This document shows positions 52,010 to 60,659 of a stretch of DNA of 64,000 nt, piece after piece. Position 1 is the stretch's first letter, and every line of letters starts with the position of its first letter. The DNA comes from DATBFU01 sp035498405. Its GTDB lineage: Bacteria > Acidobacteriota > Thermoanaerobaculia > UBA5066 > Gp7-AA6. The notes under the pieces were generated by a model. It was not told the DNA's origin. It ran no database searches and was given only the letters and a program-made list of their open reading frames with translations. The DNA lies in assembly GCA_035498405.1 (NCBI GenBank), contig DATKAE010000104.1, positions 31,737 through 95,736 of the forward strand, read 5' to 3'. A program made the translations under genes and the position numbers.

Positions 52010-54607
52010 TCACTTCAACCCTTCCGCCAGGTAGAGGTCGGACAGGGTGCGAATGTGGTTGTACACGTACCCCTTGCCGTCGGGGGTGAGCCAGACGTTG
52101 GCGACTTCCTCGAGGCCGGTGGTGTCGCCCGGCTGCAGCTCCTTCCAGAGCTCGCGTTTTCCGCTTGCGAGATCGACGCGGAAGACCCGTGCCGGCACAT
52201 CGCCGCGCCGGTAGACATACAGGAACCGACCGTCCGGGCTCCACTGCACGGGAATCTCGCCCGCTTCGAGGCCCGGCACCGGACGCGGCTCCTCGGGAGA
52301 AACAGAATAGAGATAGACCTTTCCCTCCGGACCGCGCGCGATCACCGACTTGCCGTCTGGGGAGATGGGTCTGCTCCTCCACAGCCGGATCCCCTCCGGC
52401 GTGATGGCTTGCGGCTGGCCGCCGACCAGGTCCTGGACGTAGAGGCGCGTCCCGCGGCCCGGCTCGTTGCCGGAGAAGAGGACTCGCTTGCCGTCCGGAA
52501 AGAAGATCGCCCGCTGATGGTTGAGGTTGTCGTGGGTGATCTGCCGGGGCTCTCCGGCGCCGGTCGGCAGCATCACGATCTGGGCGGGCTCGGATCGCGC
52601 ATTGATCGCGAGGGCCCACTTCCCATCCGGCGAGAGCCCCGAGCCGTCTCCTTCCCCCAGCCGCACGGCCGGAGAACCGTCCATCTTCCGCACGAAGACC
52701 GAATAGCCGGGCCCGCCCCCTTCTCCCGACTCCGCGATCAGAAGGGTCTGTCCATCGGCCGAGAGGTCTGCGGCCAGCGAATTGTCGAGCCACGAGAGCT
52801 CCCGTTCCTTCGTCTCTCCCGGCGAGAGTCCCAGGATCCCCAACCTCGGGAAGTCGTGTGACAGAAGGGCGCGGCCATCGCGCGAGACGTCGTGAAGCGT
52901 CAGACCGCCCGTGATGCGATTGAGGAGCCGCTCCTTTCCCGAAAGCGCGACCGCATACAGGGACCGATCGCTTCCGGCTCGGGATGCCGTGAACCAGATC
53001 TCCTTGCCCCCGGAAGCCCAGGCGAGGCCCCACACGGTGGAGAACCCATCCGCGAGGGTTCTTTTCTTGCCCGAGCGGTCCGTGACCGCCAGAGAACCGC
53101 CGTCGTCGTTCAGGATGGGATGCTCGAGGAAGGCGATGAGATTTCCGTCCGGCGAGACGCGGGGATGGCTGATCCAGCCCGCCGTCTGGTAGAGAGGCTT
53201 GTCGATCGGAAACTCGAGCTGATTGCGGCCTCGGATCTCCCGCACCACCGCCAGGTTCGTTCCGTCCGGGGACCAGTCGGCCCACTGGACATCGTCCAGG
53301 ATGTCCCGGGGCGCGCCGCCCCCGGCGACGGCCATCCGCGCCAGCATCCCGCTCGTCGTGAAACCGCCGACGAAGTGAAAACGCAGTGAAAGGGCCATCT
53401 CTCCGGTGCTCGAGATCGCCAGGACGCTGCTGCCCGGAATCCCGAGCGGGCGCGATTCCGGACTCTCGGGCCGCGCAAAGAAAACCTCAGCGGGCCTGCC
53501 GTCCCACGCGGCGCCGTAGGCGATCGTCTGCCCGTCCGGCGCGAAGCGAGCCGCAAAGACCTCTCCCCGCCGGAAGGTCAGCTTGTGAAAGGTGGGAAAC
53601 GTGCGCGGCGACGGCTTCACGGTCTGCCGGCCCACCAGGATCCCGGCGGCCAGAATCGCGAGTAGCGCCAGGCCGGTCAGGACACCGCGCCTCAGATTCC
53701 GCTTCGGCGCGGCCGGCGCCACAGCGGCTTGAGGGGCGACGCCGGCCTCGGAAAGATGATCGCGGACGCTTTTCAGGTCCTGGGCCAGATCCCAGGTCGA
53801 CGCGTAGCGCCCGTCCGGGTCCTTGTGCAGGCACCGCTCGACGAGCCAGCGAAACGGAGCCGGTGTTCCGGGAGCAAGCCGGGCGACCGGCTCCGGCTCC
53901 TCTCGGATGATGGCCGTCAGAGTCTCGGCGTGGGTGTCTCGCTGAAAGGCGCGCTTGCCCGACGCCATCTCGTAAAGAATCGAGCCCAGCGCAAACTGGT
54001 CCGAGCGATAGTCGATCGGCTTTCCACTCGCCTGCTCCGGCGACATGTACCCCACGGTTCCCAGGATGGTGCCGGCCTGGGTCTCGGAGACGGCGGTCGG
54101 AACGTTCGTTGTTCCTTCCGGCTGCGGCTTCAGGAGCTTGGCGAGCCCGAAATCGAGGATCTTCGCGTTTCCGTCCCGCGTGACCATGACGTTCTCGGGC
54201 TTTAGGTCCCGATGGACGATCCCCGCCCCGTGCGCCTTGGCCAGCCCCTCGGCCATCTGGACCGCGAGGTCGAGAAGCCTGCGGATCGGCAGTGGACCGT
54301 CGCCCAGAACCTCGCGCAGCGTCCGGCCCTCGACGAGCTCCATCGCGATGAAGAACGTCGAGTCGGCGGAGCCGATCTCGTGGATCGTCACGATGCTCGG
54401 GTGGTTCAGGGCCGAGGCGGAGCGGGCCTCCTGCTCGAAGCGCTTGCGCCGGTCCGCGTCGCTCGCGAACTCTTGCGAGAGGACCTTGACGGCGACCTCC
54501 CGCCCGAGCCGCGAGTCGCGCGCGCGGTAGACCTCGCCCATTCCCCCCGCACCTAGAGGCGCGAGGATCTCGAAAGGACCCAGACGAGTGCCCGCGGAGA
54601 GGGTCAT
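52010..54607 (-). CDS. Ser/Thr protein kinase with TM helix and TolB-like propeller
   Basis: From ATG 54607 (MTLSAGTRLGPFEIL, the paralogue start; longer frame upstream is rejected) the product has 865 residues. The kinase lobe carries GAGGMGEVY, AVKVL, HRDLKPEN and DFGLAK. A TM helix (~305-320: LRRGVLTGLALLAILAAGI) follows. The exported part is a WD40/TolB propeller with SPDG repeats (RVSPDGNLIAFL, GLSPDGKWALAI, WSPDGRFLYVYR). It is a sensor-kinase design. A paralogue lies directly upstream (54657-57302), 49 bp away; they appear to have arisen by tandem duplication. Confidence 0.93.
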   Translation of the reverse strand: MTLSAGTRLGPFEILAPLGAGGMGEVYRARDSRLGREVAVKVLSQEFASDADRRKRFEQEARSASALNHPSIVTIHEIGSADSTFFIAMELVEGRTLREVLGDGPLPIRRLLDLAVQMAEGLAKAHGAGIVHRDLKPENVMVTRDGNAKILDFGLAKLLKPQPEGTTNVPTAVSETQAGTILGTVGYMSPEQASGKPIDYRSDQFALGSILYEMASGKRAFQRDTHAETLTAIIREEPEPVARLAPGTPAPFRWLVERCLHKDPDGRYASTWDLAQDLKSVRDHLSEAGVAPQAAVAPAAPKRNLRRGVLTGLALLAILAAGILVGRQTVKPSPRTFPTFHKLTFRRGEVFAARFAPDGQTIAYGAAWDGRPAEVFFARPESPESRPLGIPGSSVLAISSTGEMALSLRFHFVGGFTTSGMLARMAVAGGGAPRDILDDVQWADWSPDGTNLAVVREIRGRNQLEFPIDKPLYQTAGWISHPRVSPDGNLIAFLEHPILNDDGGSLAVTDRSGKKRTLADGFSTVWGLAWASGGKEIWFTASRAGSDRSLYAVALSGKERLLNRITGGLTLHDVSRDGRALLSHDFPRLGILGLSPGETKERELSWLDNSLAADLSADGQTLLIAESGEGGGPGYSVFVRKMDGSPAVRLGEGDGSGLSPDGKWALAINARSEPAQIVMLPTGAGEPRQITHDNLNHQRAIFFPDGKRVLFSGNEPGRGTRLYVQDLVGGQPQAITPEGIRLWRSRPISPDGKSVIARGPEGKVYLYSVSPEEPRPVPGLEAGEIPVQWSPDGRFLYVYRRGDVPARVFRVDLASGKRELWKELQPGDTTGLEEVANVWLTPDGKGYVYNHIRTLSDLYLAEGLK

Positions 54608-54656
54608 CCGTTTCTGCCCGGCGGATTCTACCCGCGCCGCGCCGCCGGACCGAGTC

Positions 54657-57302
54657 TCAAGGGAAGTTGGCTTCCCAGATGTCGCCTTCCTGGAGCCTGA
54701 GCACACCAAACAGAACGCGACCGTCCCTCGAGAGGGCGTAGTCCTCCAACCGCAGGCTCGAGTCCGGGGCGACGATGGGATGCCACGTCTTGGAGGATGC
54801 TTCCAGAATTCCGATGACGCCGCGATCCTTGCAGAGGAGCCTGCGTCCATCCGGGAGCCAAATCGGATCTTCGGCGGTCTCGGACAGCTTCTCGTACTTG
54901 CGCGAAGCCAGCGCGTACGTCCCAATGCCGCGCCGGTCGCTCGCAAAAGTTTCGAACATTCCGGCGATCATGCGGCCGTCCGGCGACCAGCTCGTCACCT
55001 CGAACCAGAGCCCCTCGCCCGGAGAAGGTAGAGGCAGAGTCTCTCCGGCGCCTCCCGTCGGCGAAAGCCGAATGAGGTAGCTGTTCCGCCCGTCGGCGCT
55101 TGCGAGCACCGACCCGTCGGGCGACCACCGCGGAAACCAGGGCCCGTGTCCCAGGCCCTTCGTGACCTGGACGAGGCCGCCTCCGTCCGGGTGAATCATC
55201 CAGATCTCGTAGCGCCCGGACCGATTCGAGTAGAAGGCGATCGTTTTGCCGTCCGGCGACCAGATGGGTCCGCGATCCTTGAACGCATCGTCGGTGAGCT
55301 GCCGCAGGCTCGAGCCGTCCGAGCGGATCAGAAAAAGATCCTCCTGCCGCCCGGTCGGCCGGAACGCGATCCACTGCCCGTCGGGTGAAACATCGAGATC
55401 CGTCAGTTGCATGGAGCTTCGGTAGAGGGTCGTCGGCACGCCCGAGAGTGTCTCGGTTCGCTCGTCCAGGCCGATCCGGACCAGGCTGTCGAGCGGCGCG
55501 ATCGCCTCGTAAGCGAGGTGGCGGCCGTCGCGAGAGAGGCAGAACAAGCCGAGCCGGGCGGAAGGCAGCGTAATCGGCTCGGGCTCCCCGCGGGCACGTC
55601 CGGTCTCCTCGTCGATGGGGACCCGCCAGAGATTGACGCTGCCTCCTCGATCGCTTCCGAAGTAGAGAAACTTCCCGTCTGCCGACCAGACGGGGTTCCA
55701 CTCCAGCGCCGGATCGTTGGTCAAGGCCATTGGCTTGCCGTGACCCTCTCCGGTCGCCGGAACGGTGAAGATGTCGCGATATCCCGAATCCCGAACCGTC
55801 CAAAAGGCAATGCGGCGGCCGTGCGGCGACCAGGCAGGTTGTGACGCGTCCTGGCTCTGGACGACCGGCCGCTTGGCCCCCGTCGCGATATCGACGGCCC
55901 ACAGCTGGCCGCTTCCCGGCACGTTGAAGGGCTGATCGATGAACACCGTCGAGTAAGCGATCTCCTTGCCGTCGGGAGACCAGTTCGGGTTGTATCCGGC
56001 GTCCGAGATGCGGCGCGCGTTCTCGCCTGTCGCGCCCATGATGTAGAGGCCACCGCCGGCTCGCTCGGACCGAAACGCGATCCGGTCGCCCGACGGCGAG
56101 AAAACGGGTTCGGAGTCGTCTTTGTCGGAATCCTTCGTCAGCTCGATCGGCTGACCGCCGACGCGCCTCAAGAAGATGCTGGACCGCCCTCCCCTCTGCG
56201 CGGAATAGACCAACGTCGACCCGTCGGCCGAGAGGCTCGGGAATCTCTCGAGTCCGGACTCGAGCGTGAGCTGCTGGAATCGGACGGCGCCGATCGATCC
56301 CGCGCCCGCCGAACGAGAAGCCATTCGCTCTCCCACGAGAAATGCAAGAATGGCCGCAGGCACCGCGAGCCAGGGCAGAGCCGTCCGTAGGCTTCCACGC
56401 CACGGCGCCGGCAAGGTCACTTCCCGAGAGGCGCTCGCCAGCGACGTTCCGGACATCGACTCGAGATCGAACGCGATGTCGCGCGCCGATTGGAAACGCG
56501 CCTCCGGCGCTTTCTCCAGGCAGTGATGCACGATCCGCTCCAGGGACTCCGGCATCCTCCGGTTGCTCTCGGTCAGGTCCGGCGGATCTCTGGTGAGGAT
56601 GGCGCTCATCGTGTCCGCTGCGGTGTCCCCGTGGAAAGCCCGGCGGCCGGAAAGCATTTCGTAGAGGATCGCGCCGAAGGCGAAGATGTCGCTGCGGGCG
56701 TCGGCCGCTCTCCCGCGCACCTGCTCGGGGGACATGTAGCCAAGCGTTCCGAGGGTGACGCCCGGCTCGGTTCCCGGCGCCTCGGTCGGCAGGTTGGTCT
56801 GGCCTGCGGCCGGGGCATCCGGCTGGGTGAGCTTGGCCAGGCCGAAGTCGAGGATCTTCACGCGCCCGTCGTTTGTCATGAAGATGTTCTCGGGCTTCAA
56901 GTCCCGGTGGACGATTCCCATCTCGTGCGCCGCGGCCAGGCCCTGCGCTATCTGAAGGGCGCATCCGATCGCCTTGCGCGGCGAGAAGGCTCCCCCGGAG
57001 AGCCGTTGCCGCAGGGTCTCTCCCTCCAGAAGCTCCGAAACGATGTAGGGAGCGCCGTCGTGCGTCCCGATGTCGTGAATCGACAGGATGTTGGGATGAT
57101 TGAGGGCCCCGGCGGCCTGGGCCTCCTGCTCGAAGCGCCGCAGCCGGTCGGCGTCCGCCGAGAAAGAGGACGGGAGCACCTTGACGGCGACCTCCCGCTT
57201 CAGGCGCGAGTCCCGAGCCCGATACACTTCCCCCATCCCTCCCGCGCCGAGAGGGGCGAGAATCTCGTAAGGACCAAGTCGGGAGCCTGCCGCCAACTTC
57301 AC
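54657..57302 (-). CDS. Ser/Thr protein kinase with TM helix and TolB-like propeller
   Basis: This 881-residue kinase starts at GTG 57302. GAGGMGEVY, VAVKVLP, HRDLKPEN and DFGLAK are present; the TM helix is at about 310-330 (TALPWLAVPAAILAFLVG). The C-terminal propeller shows WSPDGKEIAYST, WSPHGRRIAF, VSPDGQWIAFRP and similar blades. Its start codon overlaps the stop of the upstream truncated kinase ORF (GTGA, 57299-57302), so translation could be coupled to that leader-like frame. A structured repeat (57321-57371) sits just upstream of the start. Confidence 0.93.
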   Translation of the reverse strand: MKLAAGSRLGPYEILAPLGAGGMGEVYRARDSRLKREVAVKVLPSSFSADADRLRRFEQEAQAAGALNHPNILSIHDIGTHDGAPYIVSELLEGETLRQRLSGGAFSPRKAIGCALQIAQGLAAAHEMGIVHRDLKPENIFMTNDGRVKILDFGLAKLTQPDAPAAGQTNLPTEAPGTEPGVTLGTLGYMSPEQVRGRAADARSDIFAFGAILYEMLSGRRAFHGDTAADTMSAILTRDPPDLTESNRRMPESLERIVHHCLEKAPEARFQSARDIAFDLESMSGTSLASASREVTLPAPWRGSLRTALPWLAVPAAILAFLVGERMASRSAGAGSIGAVRFQQLTLESGLERFPSLSADGSTLVYSAQRGGRSSIFLRRVGGQPIELTKDSDKDDSEPVFSPSGDRIAFRSERAGGGLYIMGATGENARRISDAGYNPNWSPDGKEIAYSTVFIDQPFNVPGSGQLWAVDIATGAKRPVVQSQDASQPAWSPHGRRIAFWTVRDSGYRDIFTVPATGEGHGKPMALTNDPALEWNPVWSADGKFLYFGSDRGGSVNLWRVPIDEETGRARGEPEPITLPSARLGLFCLSRDGRHLAYEAIAPLDSLVRIGLDERTETLSGVPTTLYRSSMQLTDLDVSPDGQWIAFRPTGRQEDLFLIRSDGSSLRQLTDDAFKDRGPIWSPDGKTIAFYSNRSGRYEIWMIHPDGGGLVQVTKGLGHGPWFPRWSPDGSVLASADGRNSYLIRLSPTGGAGETLPLPSPGEGLWFEVTSWSPDGRMIAGMFETFASDRRGIGTYALASRKYEKLSETAEDPIWLPDGRRLLCKDRGVIGILEASSKTWHPIVAPDSSLRLEDYALSRDGRVLFGVLRLQEGDIWEANFP

Positions 57303-57553
57303 AGTGCGCTCTTATCCGTTCGCGGCGCGCGAAGTCTCCCGAGGTGATCCAGGGAGGAGGCGCGCGCCGCGGGAGCGAGCCCGCAGCGAGGAATCAGGCC
57401 GGCGGTCGAGCGCCTTTGCGCGAGCCGACGGCCGGTGCGCCCGAATGGGCACAGATTCCGAGCAAGACGCGAGCGACGGTCACTCATTCCGCCCGCACCG
57501 ATGGGCGCAAGAATCTCGTACGGCCCGAGGTGGGATCCCGCTGTCAGCGACAA
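57299..57553 (-). pseudogene. Truncated kinase N-terminus (relic or leader ORF)
   Basis: From TTG 57553 the first 23 residues (LTAGSHLGPYEILAPIGAGGM) match the start of the four kinases, up to the Gly-rich loop. Then the sequence departs completely and runs as low-complexity R/L/A-rich coding for 61 more codons to a TGA overlapping the next kinase's GTG. The departure coincides with a repeat similar to the 0.2-0.9 kb unit. It looks like a kinase gene cut by a deletion or repeat insertion; its frame now precedes, and may couple to, the intact kinase. Confidence 0.7.
57321..57371. repeat. REP-like two-tier palindrome, copy 3
   Basis: Outer arms CGCGGCGCGCG (57321-57331) and CGCGCGCCGCG (57361-57371) are perfect 11-bp complements; the inner stem is CTCCC/GGGAG (57336-57340/57352-57356). 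Compared with 733-784 the outer stem differs at two positions on each arm, and pairing is kept on both sides. Surrounding minus-strand sequence (57335-57470) shares shorter blocks with the 0.2-0.9 kb unit. Confidence 0.72.
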
Positions 57554-57596
57554 AGTGGCACGAGCTTACAACGGAGGTGGATCCGCGACGCGGCCG

Positions 57597-58892
57597 CTAG
57601 CGCGCGGCCCGGTGGCTCAGGGAATCGTAGATCGGAGGCTCGCTTAAGAGAGTCGGCACCAGCATTGCCGCAAAGCACGCCCCGAGCATCGGCAGCAGAA
57701 GCGTGAAGCTCCCCGTCATTTCCGTCACGAGGACGATCCCGGTCACCGGCGCCCGAACCATGGCGGTGAAAAACGCGGCCATGCCGACGACCGCCAGCGT
57801 CGTCGTCGTGGGCGTCAGAGCGGGGAATCCAACTCGGCACAAGGCCCCAAAGAGAAGGCCGATCTGCGACCCCAGAACGATCATAGGAGCAAATAATCCT
57901 CCCGGAGTCCCCGCGGCGTAGGACACCGGTCCGAGGCCGAAACGAAGCAAGAAGGTGAGAGATACGGCGAAAACGGTCGGGATCCCCGCGAGCGTGCGTT
58001 GCGTGATCGGATCGCCTGCGCCGACCAGATCCGGAAGAAACCAGGCCAGTAAACCGACAGCCCCGCCGACCAGCGCAGCGCGCCCTTCGGCGCTCAGCTC
58101 GAGCCGACGCGTCACCGAGAGAGCCCCCAGGATCAACCGGTTGTAGGCGACACCCAGAAGCCCGGCGAGGAGTCCGAGCAGCAGGTACACAGGCAGCGTC
58201 CCAAAGCCGGGGTACGGCTGAGGCCAGACGCGGAAGTCGGGCGCCTGACCGAGGAGCAATCGCGCCACCCCGATAGCCCCCGCCGAGGCGCCGAGGGCCG
58301 CGATCGCGATCCGCGTCTCGAAGCGGCGAACGAGCTCTTCCAGCACGAACACGGCGCCCGCGATCGGCGAATTGAAGGCCGTCGCCAGACCGGCACCGGC
58401 GCCGGCTGCGAGAAGGACCCGGCAATCCGCTCGGCTCCGGCGGAAGACCGACCCCAGCAGATGAGCCGTGGAGGCCCCCATCTGCACGGTCGGCCCCTCG
58501 CGACCCAGGGCAAGGCCCCCGCCGATCGCGAGGAGACCGCCGACGAACTTGATCGGGATGAGGCGTGTTGGCGCCGGCGGCTCCTCGCCATTGAGCACCG
58601 CCTCGACATGCGGGATGCCGCTGCCCTCGGCTTGTGGAGCGAAGCGGCGAACCAGCCAGGCGGCGATTCCCGCCGCGGCTGCGACTCCCACGACGACGAG
58701 CGGGAGTCCGGCGAAGCCCATCGCATGAGCCCCAACAATCGCCGCGCTTCGAAATCGATCCGCCCACTCGAGCAACCGTCGGAAGGCCGCTCCCAGCAGC
58801 CCCGACGCTCCACCCGCAATGAAGGAAAGGACCGCCAGCCCGAGCAGACCACCTTCGATCGGTCCGCTGCCACGCTCCGGCTCGACGCTCAC
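57597..58892 (-). CDS. ClC-family chloride channel (no CBS domains)
   Basis: From GTG 58892 the product has 431 residues, the size of the bare ClC membrane domain. Signatures are GSGIPHVEAVL, the gating motif GREGPTVQMG and GTPGGLFAP. About ten membrane helices are evident, and no C-terminal CBS pair follows. The start is not certain; no good ribosome-binding site is seen, and a longer frame runs upstream through the HupE gene. It is downstream of three HupE-like genes in the same orientation with gaps of 40 bp or less. Confidence 0.88.
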   Translation of the reverse strand: MSVEPERGSGPIEGGLLGLAVLSFIAGGASGLLGAAFRRLLEWADRFRSAAIVGAHAMGFAGLPLVVVGVAAAAGIAAWLVRRFAPQAEGSGIPHVEAVLNGEEPPAPTRLIPIKFVGGLLAIGGGLALGREGPTVQMGASTAHLLGSVFRRSRADCRVLLAAGAGAGLATAFNSPIAGAVFVLEELVRRFETRIAIAALGASAGAIGVARLLLGQAPDFRVWPQPYPGFGTLPVYLLLGLLAGLLGVAYNRLILGALSVTRRLELSAEGRAALVGGAVGLLAWFLPDLVGAGDPITQRTLAGIPTVFAVSLTFLLRFGLGPVSYAAGTPGGLFAPMIVLGSQIGLLFGALCRVGFPALTPTTTTLAVVGMAAFFTAMVRAPVTGIVLVTEMTGSFTLLLPMLGACFAAMLVPTLLSEPPIYDSLSHRAAR

Positions 58893-58932
58893 GGCCAGTT
58901 CGACGGGGGCGAGCCGAACAGGGGCACGCTCG

Positions 58933-59538
58933 TCAACGCGCTCGCAAGGACCAGCCCAGCATGAAGAGGCCGCTCGCGGCGATCCAGCTTCCCGCCACGC
59001 GCACCGCGATTCGGGCCCAGGCCGCCCGCACCGAGACGACATTTCCCGCAAGCAGCGCCACGACGGCAAAGAGCGCGCAAGCCACACCCAGCGAAGGCAG
59101 CGCGCTCGCATGAGCTTTCGACCACTCGATTCCATTGACGCCGCCGTTCCACAGCCCCAGCACCGCGGCGAGTCCGGCGACCGGCCAGAACGTCAGGGGT
59201 GCGTCGGCGGCAGAGAGGGCCCCGAGGGCGATGGTCAAAACCGCGGTCGCAGCGGGCAGCGCCGCACCCGGAGTAAGCAGCCGCCCGGCGAGGCTTCCCC
59301 CGAGCCAGGCCGCTGGCAACACGAACAGCACAATGCGGCCGTAGCGTGGGCCGCGCAGCCCCGCGAGGAGCGCGATCGCCACGACGGGAAGCAGATCCTC
59401 CGGCGTCACGAAGAGATGAGCCAGCCCGTCGTAGAACGGGCCGAAGCCCGTGGTCAAGAGGTGAGCGCTCGCCGGCGGCGCCCACAAGATCGATAGCATG
59501 AACGCTATCAACACCGTCCCGCCCCTGCGAGATCTCAT
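58933..59538 (-). CDS. HupE/UreJ-like membrane protein 1
   Basis: This 201-residue protein has a signal peptide (VLIAFMLSILWAPPASA) and mature start HLLTTGFGPFYDGLAHLFVTPEDLLPVVA. The His/Asp-bearing first segment is followed by about five TM helices ending WSLRAR. The early H..D..H pattern resembles the metal (Ni/Co) entry site of HupE/UreJ permeases. It is the fourth gene of a run of HupE-like and four-helix-bundle genes. The metal specificity is unknown and no hydrogenase or urease gene is nearby. Confidence 0.75.
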   Translation of the reverse strand: MRSRRGGTVLIAFMLSILWAPPASAHLLTTGFGPFYDGLAHLFVTPEDLLPVVAIALLAGLRGPRYGRIVLFVLPAAWLGGSLAGRLLTPGAALPAATAVLTIALGALSAADAPLTFWPVAGLAAVLGLWNGGVNGIEWSKAHASALPSLGVACALFAVVALLAGNVVSVRAAWARIAVRVAGSWIAASGLFMLGWSLRAR

Positions 59539-59550
59539 CGCGGGTCCATC

Positions 59551-60243
59551 CTAAGCGATCGCTCGCCAAAGGAAGGCAAGACCGGCGAGCGCGACGCCGG
59601 CCCCGGCGACGCGAAGGACGACGCGCCCCGCCGGCCACCGGTGGATCAGCCCGATCGCAATCCCCGTCAGATGGAGGAGTCCCGTGGCGATCACGAACCC
59701 GATGCTGTAGAGCATCCCGTTCGCGCCGGCAGGCAGCTCCGTGCCGTGGGCGTGGCCATGGAAGATCGCGAAGAAGCCCACCAGCGCGGCCGCCACCCCC
59801 AGCTTCGGCCGGGCCTCGAAAAGCACGGCGGCACCCAGCCCGATGGCCGACAGCGCGATTCCGACCTCGATCCCGGGCAGCCTCACGCCCGCAAGCCCGA
59901 GCGTTCCGCCGAAAGCCATGACCATCGGGAAAGTCACCGGCAACAGCCACACGGCGGGCGGACCGAGCTGCGCGCCCCAGAGACCAACGGCGATCATCGC
60001 CACCACGTGGTCGACGCCGGAGATCGGGTGCTTCAAGCCGGTCAGGAACCCGAAGGCCTCCCCGCCGCGGGTGTGAGCGAAGGCCGTAGCGGGCCAGAGG
60101 AGTAGGAGAAGGATCGTGATGCGAGATACGAGATGCGGGATCCGGGATGCGGCATGCGGGATAAGAGATACGGGATGCGGGACAAGAGAATCGGGATGCG
60201 GGATACGAGATGCGGGATGGGAGGAAGGCGACGCGGGATTCAT
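59551..60243 (-). CDS. HupE/UreJ-like membrane protein 2, N-terminus encoded by a repeat array
   Basis: This 230-residue protein has a canonical HupE core: signal-like ITILLLLLWPATAFAHTRGG, then GLKHPISGVDHVVAMIAVGLW (His-Asp-His metal motif), five further TM helices and GFFAIFHGHAHGTELP. Translation from ATG 60243 first reads 5 heptapeptide repeats of the 'SRIPHPx' type, encoded by the 7-bp array at 60118-60222, before the hydrophobic core (~residue 44). The native start has apparently been replaced by the repeat. ATG 60243 overlaps the four-helix-bundle TGA (ATGA), so synthesis is coupled to it. Confidence 0.82.
   Translation of the reverse strand: MNPASPSSHPASRIPHPDSLVPHPVSLIPHAASRIPHLVSRITILLLLLWPATAFAHTRGGEAFGFLTGLKHPISGVDHVVAMIAVGLWGAQLGPPAVWLLPVTFPMVMAFGGTLGLAGVRLPGIEVGIALSAIGLGAAVLFEARPKLGVAAALVGFFAIFHGHAHGTELPAGANGMLYSIGFVIATGLLHLTGIAIGLIHRWPAGRVVLRVAGAGVALAGLAFLWRAIA
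60118..60222. repeat. Left heptamer array, 15 units
   Basis: Fifteen contiguous 7-bp units fill 105 bp on the plus strand: GATGCGA, GATACGA, GATGCGG, GATCCGG, GATGCGG, CATGCGG, GATAAGA and similar, consensus GATRCGR. Fifteen units equal 35 codons, so on the minus strand they encode five 7-residue peptide repeats at the start of HupE-like protein 2. The array lies just 3' of the four-helix-bundle gene on the minus strand and is opposite in orientation to the array at 60654-60737. Confidence 0.92.
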
Positions 60244-60659
60244 GACTGCGTCTTGTCGACCAGATATTGAGCGTCTTCCTCGTGCACCGATTGATGCTGC
60301 CTTTCGACTGCCTGGATGAAGTGATTGAGCTTGCCGCCGAGTTGATTCAGGTCCTCGCGCAGATGTTCATACAGGGCGGTGTCGGTCAGAGAACCGGTCT
60401 CGCGCAGAGTTTCGAGGTGGTCAATGGTCTCGTCGCACGAGGCGTGGGCATACGTCAGAAATCGAACGAACTCGAGCTTGTACCTTCGTCGCCCGTACCC
60501 CTCGACGATGTTGGACCTTATGGACTTGGCCGACCGACGAATCTGGGAGCCTTCCTCGTACATTTCCAGCTTCGGCAACGAATCAAGGCTCATTCGGTGA
60601 ATCCGAACTGACACGTCGTGCGCGAGCTGCCAGATCTCAAGTGTTCGGTAGCTCATCAC
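60240..60659 (-). CDS. Four-helix-bundle protein of the 23S rRNA-IVP family
   Basis: This 139-residue protein starts MMSYRTLEIWQLAHD and contains QIRRSAKSIRSNIVEGYGRR, the family signature, followed by two more helices. In other bacteria it is encoded in intervening sequences inside 23S rRNA genes and elsewhere as a stand-alone gene; the molecular role is unknown. Its start lies in the edge of the right heptamer array and its TGA overlaps the next gene's ATG (ATGA). It is thus inserted between two HupE-like genes, framed by inverted arrays. Confidence 0.93.
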   Translation of the reverse strand: MMSYRTLEIWQLAHDVSVRIHRMSLDSLPKLEMYEEGSQIRRSAKSIRSNIVEGYGRRRYKLEFVRFLTYAHASCDETIDHLETLRETGSLTDTALYEHLREDLNQLGGKLNHFIQAVERQHQSVHEEDAQYLVDKTQS

